From Mucilaginibacter ginsenosidivorax (GTDB taxonomy: Bacteria > Bacteroidota > Bacteroidia > Sphingobacteriales > Sphingobacteriaceae): a stretch of 64,000 nucleotides of DNA. Under the pieces are notes generated by a model. The model had not been told where the DNA came from. It was given only the letters and a program-made list of their open reading frames with translations, and ran no database searches. Shown here one piece after another: positions 25,787 through 33,858 of this stretch (the stretch's first letter is position 1; every line of letters begins with the position of its first letter). The stretch is from positions 5,828,001 through 5,892,000 of the forward strand of contig NZ_CP042437.1 of assembly GCF_007971525.1 (NCBI RefSeq), written 5' to 3'. The position numbers and the translations under genes were made by a program.

Positions 25787-27064
25787 ATGGAACACATCAG
25801 GGACTTTAATGAATTAATGTCCAATGCGACACGTTACCTGGAATCTCAATTTGACCTTAGCGAAAGGACGATTGATGAATACACAAGGTATTGGAGACGA
25901 GTCCGATCATTTATGGGCTTAAACGGAATCAGGACCTATAATCAAGAAGTAGAAAAACAATTCCTTGCTGACGATTTGAGAGGCCGAAATAAATTCGAGC
26001 TTTCAGAGAGCGAAAAACGCGTCTATAATTGCGTTAAGACGTTAACAGAATTTGCCGAAAAAGGCGGTATTAGTATTAAACTGAACGCCTTCAAACCAGG
26101 CAAACCTAAGATTATACTTAACGGTCCAATCGGCGATCTATTCGTCTCATTTCTGGAATACAAGCGAACGGAATGTAGATGGTCAGGGGATACTTTTGAA
26201 ACCCATAAGAACTACCTTTCAATGTTCTTAAAGTTTTGCAACAAAGCCAATATTGCAACCATCGCAGACATTGAGTTTGCCACTATCCTTCTTTTTTTAA
26301 GTGACCCGCGAAGTATTAAAGGTCGTCGCAGGGGTGGCGCAGTTTCATCGCTAAGGGCTTTTTTTAAGTATGCCTTTGAACAAAAGCTTTTAGGAATTGA
26401 CTATTCTGTTAGCATACCCAGTTATAAATCTGCCAGTCAGCCACAACTGCCGTCAACCTATTCGGAAAAGGAAATTGTACAATTACTCTCGTCGATAGAA
26501 AGGTCGAGTGCGATAGGCAAAAGAAACTATGCCATGATCCTTATGGCTGTCAGGTTGGGTTTCAGAGCTTCCGATATAGCCAATTTAAAGTTTGAACACC
26601 TGCAATGGACGAAATCGACTATCGAAATAAATCAATATAAAACTGGACAGGAATTGGTTGTCCCTTTATTACCGGATGTCGGTAACGCTATTATTGATTA
26701 TTTAAAGTATGGCCGGCGTAACTCAGAGGAACCTTACGTTTTTTTGAAAGAAAAACCACCATATGGACGAAAATGCGACGGTGGTTTAGTTTCTGACACG
26801 GTTATAGCGGCATTCGTCAAATCTGGAATTGATACAAAAGGAAGGAAATCCGGATCTCATGCACTGCGTCATAGCCTTGTATCCAGAATGCTCGAAGAAA
26901 GCACTGTTCTTCCTGTAATCTCGGAAGTGCTCGGCCATGCAAGCACTGAATCTACCCGATATTATCTACGAATAGATTTCAAATCCATGAAGCAGTGTGT
27001 GCTCGATGTCCCACCTGTAGCTATCGACTTCTACGAGCAGAAAGGAGGTGCTTTTTATGACTAA
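25787..27064 (+). CDS. Tyrosine recombinase 1 of the trio
   Basis: The 425-residue phage-integrase-type recombinase has an N-terminal core-binding SAM-like domain (residues about 120-210) and a C-terminal catalytic domain. The catalytic set is visible: Arg in MAVRLGFRASDIANL, HxxR in SHALRHSLVSR, His in VLGHAS and Tyr in TESTRYYLRIDF. It starts 128 bases after the left junction and is followed by two further recombinases with overlapping frames, the layout of RIT elements and Tn554 TnpA-B-C. No missing residue is seen, so the enzyme is probably active. It is larger than its partners because of a 100-residue N-terminal extension. Confidence 0.88.
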   Translation: MEHIRDFNELMSNATRYLESQFDLSERTIDEYTRYWRRVRSFMGLNGIRTYNQEVEKQFLADDLRGRNKFELSESEKRVYNCVKTLTEFAEKGGISIKLNAFKPGKPKIILNGPIGDLFVSFLEYKRTECRWSGDTFETHKNYLSMFLKFCNKANIATIADIEFATILLFLSDPRSIKGRRRGGAVSSLRAFFKYAFEQKLLGIDYSVSIPSYKSASQPQLPSTYSEKEIVQLLSSIERSSAIGKRNYAMILMAVRLGFRASDIANLKFEHLQWTKSTIEINQYKTGQELVVPLLPDVGNAIIDYLKYGRRNSEEPYVFLKEKPPYGRKCDGGLVSDTVIAAFVKSGIDTKGRKSGSHALRHSLVSRMLEESTVLPVISEVLGHASTESTRYYLRIDFKSMKQCVLDVPPVAIDFYEQKGGAFYD

Positions 27065-28040
27065 GGATTATAATAGTGTATATAGCGACCATATACAACA
27101 GTTCATCACCATGAAAAGAAAACTTGGCTTTAAGTTTGTAAAAGATGCCAAATTATTATTATCAATTGATGTTCTTGCTACCGAAAGCGGTCAAATTACA
27201 CAAGGCATATCAAAGGAATTTGCAGATCTCTGGATAAAAAAGACCCTCAATGAGTCTTCAAGAAACCATTATCAGAGAGCAATTTGTCTTAATCATTTTT
27301 CGACTTTTTTGTGTGGTTTTGGCATCCAATCTTATATACCCAAACTACCGCCGCCTCCAAAAACAACATTTATTCCGCACATCTATTCACCTTTTGAAGT
27401 TAACGCATTATTTGAAGCATCTGACAAATTAAGGATTGCAAATTCCTGCACGAGTTGCGCTTTGATCTGCCTGCCGCTATTAATCAGGACATTGTACAGC
27501 ACCGGAATACGGATAGGCGAAGCATTGGCTTTAAAAAATGAAGACGTTAACCTTCTTGAAAATTACTTACGCGTCCGGGATAGCAAAAATGGCAAAGAAA
27601 GGATAGTTCCCATATCTGAAACATTAGCGGAAGCTTGCAGACACTATATAAGTTATCGAAACAAAATGCCGCGCAGGAGGTCTTTTGAGTATTTCTTTGT
27701 GAAACTTGATGGCAGTCAGCCTTCTCCTGCAACAGTAGGTGTTTGGTTTAGAAGGTGCCTTAGGCAGGCAGGAATACCCTATATTGGAATGTACCAGGGT
27801 CCTCGTGTTCATGACCTCAGACATACTTTTGCAGTTACCTCACTCGCTAATATGGCCGAATCCGGGATCGATTTGTATGTTTCATTGCCTATACTTTCGA
27901 CATACCTGGGGCACCAGTCCCTTGAGTCAACCAATCAATATGTACGATTAACCAAGCACATTTACCCTGATCTAATCAAAGATGTGAATCTGATCTGTCA
28001 GGATGTATTTCCTAAATATAAGAACTATGAAACCGACTGA
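27057..28040 (+). CDS. Tyrosine recombinase 2 of the trio
   Basis: A perfect ribosome binding site, AGGAGG, eight bases upstream picks the ATG at 27057 and gives 327 residues. It overlaps recombinase 1 by eight bases. The catalytic residues are intact: Arg in YSTGIRIGEALAL, HxxR in HDLRHTFAV, His in YLGHQSLES and Tyr in TNQYVRLT. Like the middle enzyme of other trios it has a shorter N-terminal domain. It probably acts in a complex with the other two recombinases on the element ends. Confidence 0.88.
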   Translation: MTKDYNSVYSDHIQQFITMKRKLGFKFVKDAKLLLSIDVLATESGQITQGISKEFADLWIKKTLNESSRNHYQRAICLNHFSTFLCGFGIQSYIPKLPPPPKTTFIPHIYSPFEVNALFEASDKLRIANSCTSCALICLPLLIRTLYSTGIRIGEALALKNEDVNLLENYLRVRDSKNGKERIVPISETLAEACRHYISYRNKMPRRRSFEYFFVKLDGSQPSPATVGVWFRRCLRQAGIPYIGMYQGPRVHDLRHTFAVTSLANMAESGIDLYVSLPILSTYLGHQSLESTNQYVRLTKHIYPDLIKDVNLICQDVFPKYKNYETD

Positions 28041-29040
28041 CTTTTCAAAATACATTTCCGATTTCATATCGCGGTATTTGCCATGTGAAAAAGGTGCCAG
28101 CGGCAATACTATTGCTGCCTATAGAGACACATTCGTTTTATTGTTAAAGTTCACTCAAGAAAAGTTGCATATAAAAATCGAAAAACTTACACTCGATAAA
28201 ATCACTAAGGAAACCATCTTGCAATTTCTGGACTGGATTCAAAAAGAAAGAAAATGCAGCGGAGCAACACGAAACTCACGTTTAGCAGCTATTCATTCCT
28301 TTTATAAGTATTTGCAGCTTGAAAGTTTAGAGCATATGCATGAAAGCCAAAAAATACTTTCTATTAAGTTCAAAAATGCCCCAAAGGAGACAATGAACTA
28401 CTTAACGATTGACGGAATAAAACTCCTTTTGCAACAACCGGATATCACTACGATCAGAGGAAGACGTGACTTAACACTCCTTTCCTTGATGTATGATACT
28501 GGTTCACGTGTACAGGAGATCATCGATTTGACGCCATCGATGATCAGGTTTAACAAACCCCCAACAATCAAAGTTATTGGCAAAGGCAATAAGGCAAGGA
28601 TAATACCGATGCTGGATGCGCAGACAGAACATCTCGTTCACTATATGAAAGAGCATATGTTAAATGATTACTCGGCCAATATGTATCCACTCTTTTTTAA
28701 CAGTCGAAAAGATAAACTTACCCGCGCAGGCCTTAACCACATCCTTAATAAATATGCTGCAATTGCAAGGAAACAGAATCAAAGTCTGATACCGGAACAG
28801 ATTAGTTGCCACTCTCTAAGGCATTCAAAGGCAATGCATTTGCTTCAGGCTGGAGTCAATCTGGTCTACATTCGTGATATTCTTGGGCACGTCTCTATCC
28901 AAACCACTGAAATCTATGCCAGGGCCGATTCCAAACAAAAACGCGAAGCCATCGAAAAAGTATATGTTAATGTCAGTCCGAATGAAAAACCCCGATGGAC
29001 ACAGGACGACAATCTGTTAACCTGGCTTAAAAAGTTCTAA
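28027..29040 (+). CDS. Tyrosine recombinase 3 of the trio
   Basis: The start at ATG 28027 gives 337 residues and a 14-base overlap with recombinase 2. The N-terminal SAM-like domain (residues 5-100) and catalytic domain are full length. Arg lies in MYDTGSRVQEIIDL, HxxR in CHSLRHSKAM, His in ILGHVSIQ and Tyr in TTEIYARADS. It resembles XerC/D-type enzymes most closely of the three. The three genes share strand, overlap and AT-rich base use, unlike the GC-richer ICE genes around them. Confidence 0.88.
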   Translation: MKPTDFSKYISDFISRYLPCEKGASGNTIAAYRDTFVLLLKFTQEKLHIKIEKLTLDKITKETILQFLDWIQKERKCSGATRNSRLAAIHSFYKYLQLESLEHMHESQKILSIKFKNAPKETMNYLTIDGIKLLLQQPDITTIRGRRDLTLLSLMYDTGSRVQEIIDLTPSMIRFNKPPTIKVIGKGNKARIIPMLDAQTEHLVHYMKEHMLNDYSANMYPLFFNSRKDKLTRAGLNHILNKYAAIARKQNQSLIPEQISCHSLRHSKAMHLLQAGVNLVYIRDILGHVSIQTTEIYARADSKQKREAIEKVYVNVSPNEKPRWTQDDNLLTWLKKF

Positions 29041-29075
29041 CGATGTTGTAGAAAGTGTAAGTGATGAGGGTATTA

Positions 29076-29108
29076 ATGAAGGGGTGCTTTAGTACAGCAT
29101 CCCTTCAT
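29076..29108 (+). terminator. Hairpin after the recombinase trio
   Basis: ATGAAGGGGTGCT pairs with AGCATCCCTTCAT over 13 bp with one G-T pair and a 7-base loop, 36 bases after the third recombinase stop. It lacks a good T-run, so it may be a transcript stabiliser or weak terminator. RIT elements are known for such palindromes. Confidence 0.45.
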
Positions 29109-29224
29109 TCCTTAATAATGTGAACACCCTTTTGGAAAGCACGATTATGCGTAACGATAATAGCAGGCACAGGAGTTCCAACAACTGCAAAATTCCTATT
29201 TTGATGAGAGAACAGGAAATTGTT

Positions 29225-29255
29225 ATTTAAGCAATTGCTTAAATGCTTATATTTG
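29225..29255 (+). promoter_or_regulatory. ArsR/SmtB-type operator palindrome and -7 box of the mer-type operon
   Basis: The perfect 20-base palindrome ATTTAAGCAATTGCTTAAAT (29225-29244) directly precedes a Bacteroidetes -7 element TATATTTG (29248-29255). The palindrome has the spacing and TTAAGCAA core seen in ArsR/SmtB operators. The repressor gene follows at 29261, so this is almost surely its autoregulatory site. Confidence 0.75.
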
Positions 29256-29260
29256 CTGCC

Positions 29261-29629
29261 ATGGATAGTTGCACACGAATATTTGCGGACAGCGGGCAGA
29301 TCAAAAACTGCCGGGAGACCGTGAAAACACATCAGCAGGCTTTTACTGATCTTGCACAGGTCGTGGCCTTAGCAGGTAATGAAGTCCGTTTAAAGATATT
29401 ATTCCTTTTGGCACAGGAGCAGGAACTGTGTCCCTGCGATTTAAGTGATATCCTTACCATGACGATTCCGGCCGTATCGCAGCACCTGCGTAAACTAAAG
29501 GATGGCGGCGTGATCTGTTCGCGCAAATCCGGGCAAACTGTTTTTTATTCGGTTAACCCTGTTCAAATTACGTTGTTGCAACCATTCTTCCAGATCATAC
29601 AGGAACCATTAAGCGAAGCAAAAGCATGA
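29261..29629 (+). CDS. ArsR/SmtB family metal-responsive repressor
   Basis: The chosen ATG (MDSCTRIFADSGQIKNC) gives 122 residues. An in-frame ATG at 29243 lies inside the operator palindrome and is less likely. The winged-helix domain contains LAGNEVRLKILFLLAQEQELCPCDLSDILTMTIPAVSQHLRKLKDGGV. Cysteines at CPCDL in the alpha3 region and near the N-terminus are candidate metal ligands. The protein should repress the operon with MerTP and GDCCVxC and release DNA on binding Hg(II), As(III) or a similar soft metal. The -7 box lies five bases before the ATG, which implies a leaderless mRNA. Confidence 0.85.
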   Translation: MDSCTRIFADSGQIKNCRETVKTHQQAFTDLAQVVALAGNEVRLKILFLLAQEQELCPCDLSDILTMTIPAVSQHLRKLKDGGVICSRKSGQTVFYSVNPVQITLLQPFFQIIQEPLSEAKA

Positions 29630-30228
29630 AAGAAGCAACTCAAAAAGGCTGGATTGGTGGAATAATTGCCGCAATAGCCGCCTCCCTTTGCTGTATCGCA
29701 CCCTTGCTGGCCATCTTTGGCGGATTAAGCGGCGCCGCTACTTATTTCAATTGGATAGCGCCTTACCGGCCTTACCTGATCGGTATCACGGTACTGGTAT
29801 TTGCATTTGCCTGGTACCAGCAATTGGTAGTTACGCCGAAAAAAGAAAAAGATTGCTGTACACCTACAAGCCGTTCCATTTGGCAATCCAAAAAGTTCCT
29901 GCTGATCGTGACTGTGTTTGCAGCTGTACTGACCGCCTTTCCTTATTATTCTGCGCTATTCTACAAGGCTCCTCCAAAAACAACTGCTGTTGCTTTGCAA
30001 AGCAACTTTAAGTCGATCAGGCTGAATATAAAAGGCATGGGCTGTGCGGATTGCACCAAACATATTGACGGCTCGCTGATGAGCCTTAACGGTGTAACTT
30101 CCTCCAACACCTCATTTGAAAAGGCACAAACCATCGTTCAATACGATCCTGATAAAACCAATGCGGACAGCATCGATCATAAGATCAAAGAAATAGGCTA
30201 TCAGCCAACCCTTATTAAACAAAACTAA
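29626..30228 (+). CDS. merTP: MerTP fusion mercuric ion transport protein
   Basis: The 200-residue protein joins a MerT-like membrane part to a MerP-like domain. The first part has hydrophobic segments with the Cys-Cys pair in IAASLCCIAPLLAIFGG, a second pair in KDCCTPT, and a third membrane helix. The heavy-metal-associated domain has NIKGMGCADCTKHID near 138-152. MerTP proteins bring Hg(II) across the inner membrane to a reductase. The start overlaps the ArsR stop (ATGA). No merA lies in the window, which is unusual for a complete resistance operon. Confidence 0.85.
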   Translation: MKEATQKGWIGGIIAAIAASLCCIAPLLAIFGGLSGAATYFNWIAPYRPYLIGITVLVFAFAWYQQLVVTPKKEKDCCTPTSRSIWQSKKFLLIVTVFAAVLTAFPYYSALFYKAPPKTTAVALQSNFKSIRLNIKGMGCADCTKHIDGSLMSLNGVTSSNTSFEKAQTIVQYDPDKTNADSIDHKIKEIGYQPTLIKQN

Positions 30229-30229
30229 C

Positions 30230-30445
30230 ATGGCTGCGACCATCCAACTTAATTCAGTAATTACCTGTCCTAACTGTGGCTTTCAGAAAGAGGAAGAAAT
30301 GCCTACCAATGCCTGCCAGTACTTTTATGAATGTGAGGCCTGCAAAACGACCCTAAAGCCGCTGGCTGGTGATTGCTGTGTTTTTTGCAGTTACGGTACG
30401 GTGAAATGTCCGCCGATACAGCAAGGGAGTTCCTGCTGCGGATAA
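30230..30445 (+). CDS. GDCCVxC-domain small cysteine-rich protein
   Basis: A 71-residue protein with ten cysteines in CPNCGF, CEAC, GDCCVFCSYGTVKCPP and the C-terminal CCG. The GDCCVFCSYGTVKCPP stretch is the name-giving signature of the GDCCVxC domain family, which is regularly found beside MerTP and ArsR-type genes in Bacteroidota and is probably a soft-metal-binding protein. It follows merTP by one base and ends the operon. It is a full-length member. Confidence 0.85.
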   Translation: MAATIQLNSVITCPNCGFQKEEEMPTNACQYFYECEACKTTLKPLAGDCCVFCSYGTVKCPPIQQGSSCCG

Positions 30446-30446
30446 G

Positions 30447-30860
30447 CTATTTGACGATCTCGTAAAAAGTGATCAGGTTGCCATGCAGGTCAAGCGTAGG
30501 GAAATCCCGGTGCCCCCATGATTGGTCTTCGACTACCGTTTCGGCATTATAGATCACGCCTGTTGCTTTCATTTCCTTATAAAGCTCATCTATCCCGGTC
30601 ACCTGTATTCGACAACTGGCGGTTCCCGCTAAGAAACTTTCCGCACCACAACTGATTGGCCGGAAAACGAGCCAGAACTTGTAGCGCCAGGATTGGTCAC
30701 AAGCTGCCCAAAGGTGGATATCAACGCTATTCCGAACTAAGATGGCAAAGCCGTCCTCCTGATAACGCGCTTTAAAACCCATTTTACTTTCATAAAATGC
30801 TACTGCCTTGGCAATGTTTACGACAGGTAAAGCCGGAATGCTTTGTTTGAAGTCTATCAT
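30447..30860 (-). CDS. VOC-superfamily protein, bleomycin-resistance/glyoxalase-like
   Basis: A 137-residue protein of the vicinal oxygen chelate fold: ALPVVNIAKAVAFYESKMGFKARYQEDGFAILVRNSVDIHLWAA, then the second half with CRIQVTGIDELYKEM and DLHGNLITFYE. This arrangement is characteristic of Sh-Ble-type bleomycin-binding proteins. It lies tail to tail with the GDCCVxC gene (one-base gap) and is followed by the ankyrin gene on the same strand. Ligand is unknown; antibiotic sequestration is a family-based guess. Confidence 0.7.
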   Translation of the reverse strand: MIDFKQSIPALPVVNIAKAVAFYESKMGFKARYQEDGFAILVRNSVDIHLWAACDQSWRYKFWLVFRPISCGAESFLAGTASCRIQVTGIDELYKEMKATGVIYNAETVVEDQSWGHRDFPTLDLHGNLITFYEIVK

Positions 30861-30866
30861 GGTTTA

Positions 30867-31487
30867 TTAAGCCGTTAATGTCTTGATGTATGCGAGCGTG
30901 TCCGCATCCAAAACTGCCTTATCTGCCCCGGCATTCAAAAGCAAGTGAATACAGGCTATTTGATTATGCTGGTTACCGCTATCGCCGGAAGTTAAAGTAT
31001 GCACTGCCCAGCCTATTGGTGTAGAATTGAAAGTGGTATCCTGTTGGTTGATGTTTGCGCCTTTAGCGATTAAAGCAGCGACCAACTGATCACGGCCGCA
31101 GAAAGCAGCCCAATGCAGCGCGGTAGCTCCATCTTGGTCTGCATAAACGATATCAGCTCCCTGTTCAATATAGAATATTCCCAGCTTTTCAGCGTGAAGA
31201 CTGGCGGCCGCTATGAGTGGTGTGTTTTGGTCGCCGGACGATTTGTAACCATTAATATCTGCCCCAAACTCCAACAACACTTTTGCGATCTCAATTGCTT
31301 TTTCATCAGTGATTGCGCCGGCAAATACTACGTCGCATATCCGATGAAGGGGATGCCCTTTCATCTCCGGCTGAGCGTCGCTACATGGAACGCCGGTATT
31401 GGCAATACTTGGATCAGCCTCAAGTACAGCCCTTAGCTGCTGAAGATCTCCTTGGGTAACTAACTTGAATAACTGGCTTGCCAACAT
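30867..31487 (-). CDS. Ankyrin-repeat protein
   Basis: A 206-residue soluble protein with about four ankyrin-type repeats, for example QNTPLIAAASLHAEKLGIFYIEQGADIVYADQDG, DGATALHWAAFCGRDQLVAALIAKGANINQQD, and a final repeat with HLLLNAGADKAVLDAD. Ankyrin proteins mediate protein contacts. It is encoded just upstream of the VOC gene on the minus strand, six bases apart, and ends the cargo near the right end of the element. There is no signal peptide, so it is cytoplasmic. Confidence 0.8.
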   Translation of the reverse strand: MLASQLFKLVTQGDLQQLRAVLEADPSIANTGVPCSDAQPEMKGHPLHRICDVVFAGAITDEKAIEIAKVLLEFGADINGYKSSGDQNTPLIAAASLHAEKLGIFYIEQGADIVYADQDGATALHWAAFCGRDQLVAALIAKGANINQQDTTFNSTPIGWAVHTLTSGDSGNQHNQIACIHLLLNAGADKAVLDADTLAYIKTLTA

Positions 31488-31570
31488 CGTCGCATTGTTT
31501 ATCTCAAAGCTAAAAAATATTACTTATTGAATTGAGTAGCAATAAATGCGAATGGTTGAAATACTAAAAA

Positions 31571-31686
31571 TTTATGTAAAGCGAAATCACACGAGTACGC
31601 TTTGAAAAGTGATTTAAACCCCATTTCATTACATAACGTGAGGCTTTACATAACCGGTATTATGTAAAACTTCACATAACACCGGT
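31571..31686. repeat. Right-end recombinase arm repeats and candidate core site
   Basis: Arms of the TTTACATAA type occur at 31571-31582 (reverse), 31628-31637, 31645-31653, 31660-31668 (reverse) and 31671-31679. The pair at 31645-31653 and 31660-31668 is a perfect inverted repeat around the 6-base spacer CCGGTA, the layout of a tyrosine recombinase core site. The last arm abuts the target sequence ACCGGT. Confidence 0.65.
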
Positions 31687-31800
31687 TCATCCGGCCGGGT
31701 GACCGGCGAGCATTTACACTTCAGCGTCAGCTATAGACAGGTTCCTGTCAACCCGCTGCATTTTCTGCGGGGCTTAATGAATAATCAATTAACAAATTAA
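31681..31800 (+). pseudogene. M23 peptidase, C-terminal part beyond the insertion
   Basis: Reading from ACC at 31681 gives TGSSGRVTGEHLHFSVSYRQ followed by VPVNPLHFLRGLMNNQLTN and a stop at 31800. GxxTGEHLHFSV is the last catalytic motif (HxH) of M23 peptidases. It continues exactly the protein broken at 25659 (LGITG joined to SSGRVTG). There is no start codon or ribosome binding site for this part alone. Confidence 0.88.
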
Positions 31801-31813
31801 ATAAGGAAAAACC

Positions 31814-33070
31814 ATGAGTACACCTTTTAAACCCCTGTCCGAACAGATCACAGGAAAAATGATCGCGGACCTGAAAGCCGGAACTTCTATCTTTCAACGG
31901 CCAAACAACAGTTTAAACTCGGCATTGCCGTTCAACATCGAAAGCGGCCACCGTTATGCCGGGCCGTCGGCGCTGATCCTTTTAATGCAGAAGCGGGACG
32001 ACCCGCGCTGGGGCACCTCTAACCAGGCTAACCGTAACCATACGGCGGTAGTTAAAGGCGCGACCGGCACACTAATCCAGTTTATGTCCAATTATGAATA
32101 CCAGAAAATGGTGGACGGTGAAGGCCAACCTGTTTTAAAAGAGAACGGCAAGCAGCGCACCGAGCGCATCAAGCTGGATGAACCTAAACAGGTCGATGCC
32201 TGGCTGTTCAACGGCGAGCAGATGCGCAATATTCAAAAATGGGAAAAGGAACCTAACATCCTTTCACCCGCTGAAAGGGCGCAGGTTATCCTGGATAACA
32301 GCAAAGCCGTCATCGAAAATGGCGGCGAGGATATGTTCTATGACCGCCAGTTAGATGCGATCATTATCCCGGAAATGGAGCAGTTTGCCAGCCCGGAACA
32401 ATATTATGCCGAAGCGCTGCACCAGTTGGCGCACTGGACGGCTACCGAAGACAGGCTGAATCGCCCGCTGGTAGGCGAGGCCGGTGAGTTTGTCATGATC
32501 CGCGAGGAATTGCGGACGAACCTGGCCTCTTTGTTATTAAGCAAAGAACTGAACCTGCCCTACGACCTCAATTACCACGAGGGCTTTGTCAATGCCTGGG
32601 CACAAGTCCTGAAGGAAGAGCCTTCCGAATTATTCAAAGCGGCCTCAGATGCGCAAAAGATCGTGGATCATATATTAGGCTTTGAGCAGCAGATCGAGGA
32701 AAAACAGGAAGCTGAACAAACACAGCAGTCGGCGAATGCGAATGAGATCGGCACAGCAGCGGAAACGCAAATCGATACGCCAAAGATCGATCCCACCAAA
32801 CTAACCGAAGGCGAGGTCATCCCTCATAATGGCACCGAGTTTAAAGTGATTAAGGCCCAGAAGAATAACATTTACCAGATGCAGGATTTAGGCAGTGAGC
32901 GCAAGTTCAAAATGAGTTCCAAAGATGTACTGTTTAACGAGTTGCTGGATGCCCGGAATAACTCACAGGAAGTTGCTGCCAGCCGTAGTGTTTCCGCTGA
33001 AGAAGCTGCTTATCATGAAACCGAGGCCGTTGAACAATTCCTGGATGAACAATACCAGATAGAACGATAA
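31814..33070 (+). CDS. ardC: ArdC-like antirestriction protein (ssDNA-binding domain plus zincin)
   Basis: The 418-residue protein has an N-terminal ArdC ssDNA-binding region (residues about 10-140; RPNNSLNSALPFNIESGHRYAG) and a zincin metallopeptidase domain with QYYAEALHQLAHWTATEDRL near 195-215. There, His-x-x-x-His and a downstream Glu (VMIREELRTN) could bind zinc. The C-terminal 120 residues are acidic and less conserved. ArdC proteins protect incoming conjugative DNA from host restriction. A good AAGGAAAAA site precedes the ATG. It heads a group of leading-region-type genes continuing the ICE after the insertion. Confidence 0.82.
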   Translation: MSTPFKPLSEQITGKMIADLKAGTSIFQRPNNSLNSALPFNIESGHRYAGPSALILLMQKRDDPRWGTSNQANRNHTAVVKGATGTLIQFMSNYEYQKMVDGEGQPVLKENGKQRTERIKLDEPKQVDAWLFNGEQMRNIQKWEKEPNILSPAERAQVILDNSKAVIENGGEDMFYDRQLDAIIIPEMEQFASPEQYYAEALHQLAHWTATEDRLNRPLVGEAGEFVMIREELRTNLASLLLSKELNLPYDLNYHEGFVNAWAQVLKEEPSELFKAASDAQKIVDHILGFEQQIEEKQEAEQTQQSANANEIGTAAETQIDTPKIDPTKLTEGEVIPHNGTEFKVIKAQKNNIYQMQDLGSERKFKMSSKDVLFNELLDARNNSQEVAASRSVSAEEAAYHETEAVEQFLDEQYQIER

Positions 33071-33075
33071 AAGCG

Positions 33076-33858
33076 ATGATCAAACAACAATTCAAAAGGG
33101 AGGAACTCCCGATGGAGGAACTTCAAAAATTAGGGCTGGCCGATTGGAATGTCTTGCACATCGATGATGACGACCTGGCGGCTTTGCTGAATGGTCGCCG
33201 GACGGATATGCTGCGTTTGGAAAATCTGGAACAGCAGGGTTTGCATATCCCGGCATTGGATGCGAAACTATCGCTTCGCCGCAATGAAAGCGGCGGTGTG
33301 GAACTTTTAGCTCATCCGATCTATAAATTTGCCGAAGGACCGGAATACCTAACCGATACCGAAATTGAAAGCCTGGAAAAAGGTGAAGCGGTGAATGTGG
33401 TCAAAACCATTAGTGACGGCGAAGGTGATAAACGCGAAGTACTGGTCGAATTTGATAAGGACACCAATGAGTTTATTACCGTCGATACCGGCAAGATTTT
33501 TCCACCGGATGAAATTAACGGCATCCCGCTGACACAGCAGCAAAAGAAAAATTACCGCAGAGGAAAAGAAGTCGAAACCGAAGACGGTACCACCATCCAG
33601 TTTTCAGCTAAAGACAAGCAGGCCATCCGTGCCGACCGTTTGGCCTTGATCGCTTCGGTGCTGATAGACGGCGGTGTTTCTTATGTATTGTTCAAAGGGC
33701 TGAATGCGCTGTTTAATAAGCCGCAGCATAAGGAACCCGGCAGGAACTTTCATAAAGCGATGGAGAAGCTTTCCGAAGCGGAAGCGAAACAGGCTGCCCC
33801 GACAGTTAAGCCGGGAAACGATACCGACGAGGAGATTTCCGAAACGATCAGCCGCTGA
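33076..33858 (+). CDS. DUF4099/DUF3945-like ICE protein
   Basis: A 260-residue protein with an N-terminal segment of the DUF4099 type (FKREELPMEELQKLGL, then LLNGRRTDMLRL). A middle region follows with LTDTEIESLEKGEAVNVVKTI and IPLTQQQKKNYRRGKEVETEDGTTIQFSAKDKQAIRADR, typical of DUF3945 proteins that accompany topoisomerase or ArdC genes on Bacteroidetes elements. A hydrophobic helix near 205-215 and an acidic tail follow. Its role is probably in DNA processing or establishment after transfer. The stop overlaps the next start. Confidence 0.65.
   Translation: MIKQQFKREELPMEELQKLGLADWNVLHIDDDDLAALLNGRRTDMLRLENLEQQGLHIPALDAKLSLRRNESGGVELLAHPIYKFAEGPEYLTDTEIESLEKGEAVNVVKTISDGEGDKREVLVEFDKDTNEFITVDTGKIFPPDEINGIPLTQQQKKNYRRGKEVETEDGTTIQFSAKDKQAIRADRLALIASVLIDGGVSYVLFKGLNALFNKPQHKEPGRNFHKAMEKLSEAEAKQAAPTVKPGNDTDEEISETISR

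Larger units (their letters stand above)
25660..31684 (+). mobile_element. Recombinase-in-trio/Tn554-like element with mercury-type cargo (~6.0 kb)
   Basis: The boundaries are set by the two halves of the disrupted M23 peptidase gene: left junction ACGGGT at about 25654-25659, right junction ACCGGT at about 31681-31686. Inside are three overlapping tyrosine recombinase genes, then ArsR, MerTP, GDCCVxC, VOC and ankyrin genes. Both ends carry multiple copies of a TTTACATAA-type arm, in inverted orientation at the two junctions, as expected for tyrosine recombinase sites around a 6-base core. Known families with three consecutive recombinases are RIT elements and Tn554. The exact base of crossover cannot be fixed from one sequence. 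Confidence 0.85.

Noticed and set aside
29105..29332. 75-codon minus-strand frame ending VPAIIVTHNRAFQKGVHIIKE, vaguely PIN-domain-like
   Set aside because: It overlaps the ArsR gene and its operator. Only the last 30 residues look protein-like, and no start or partner gene is present.
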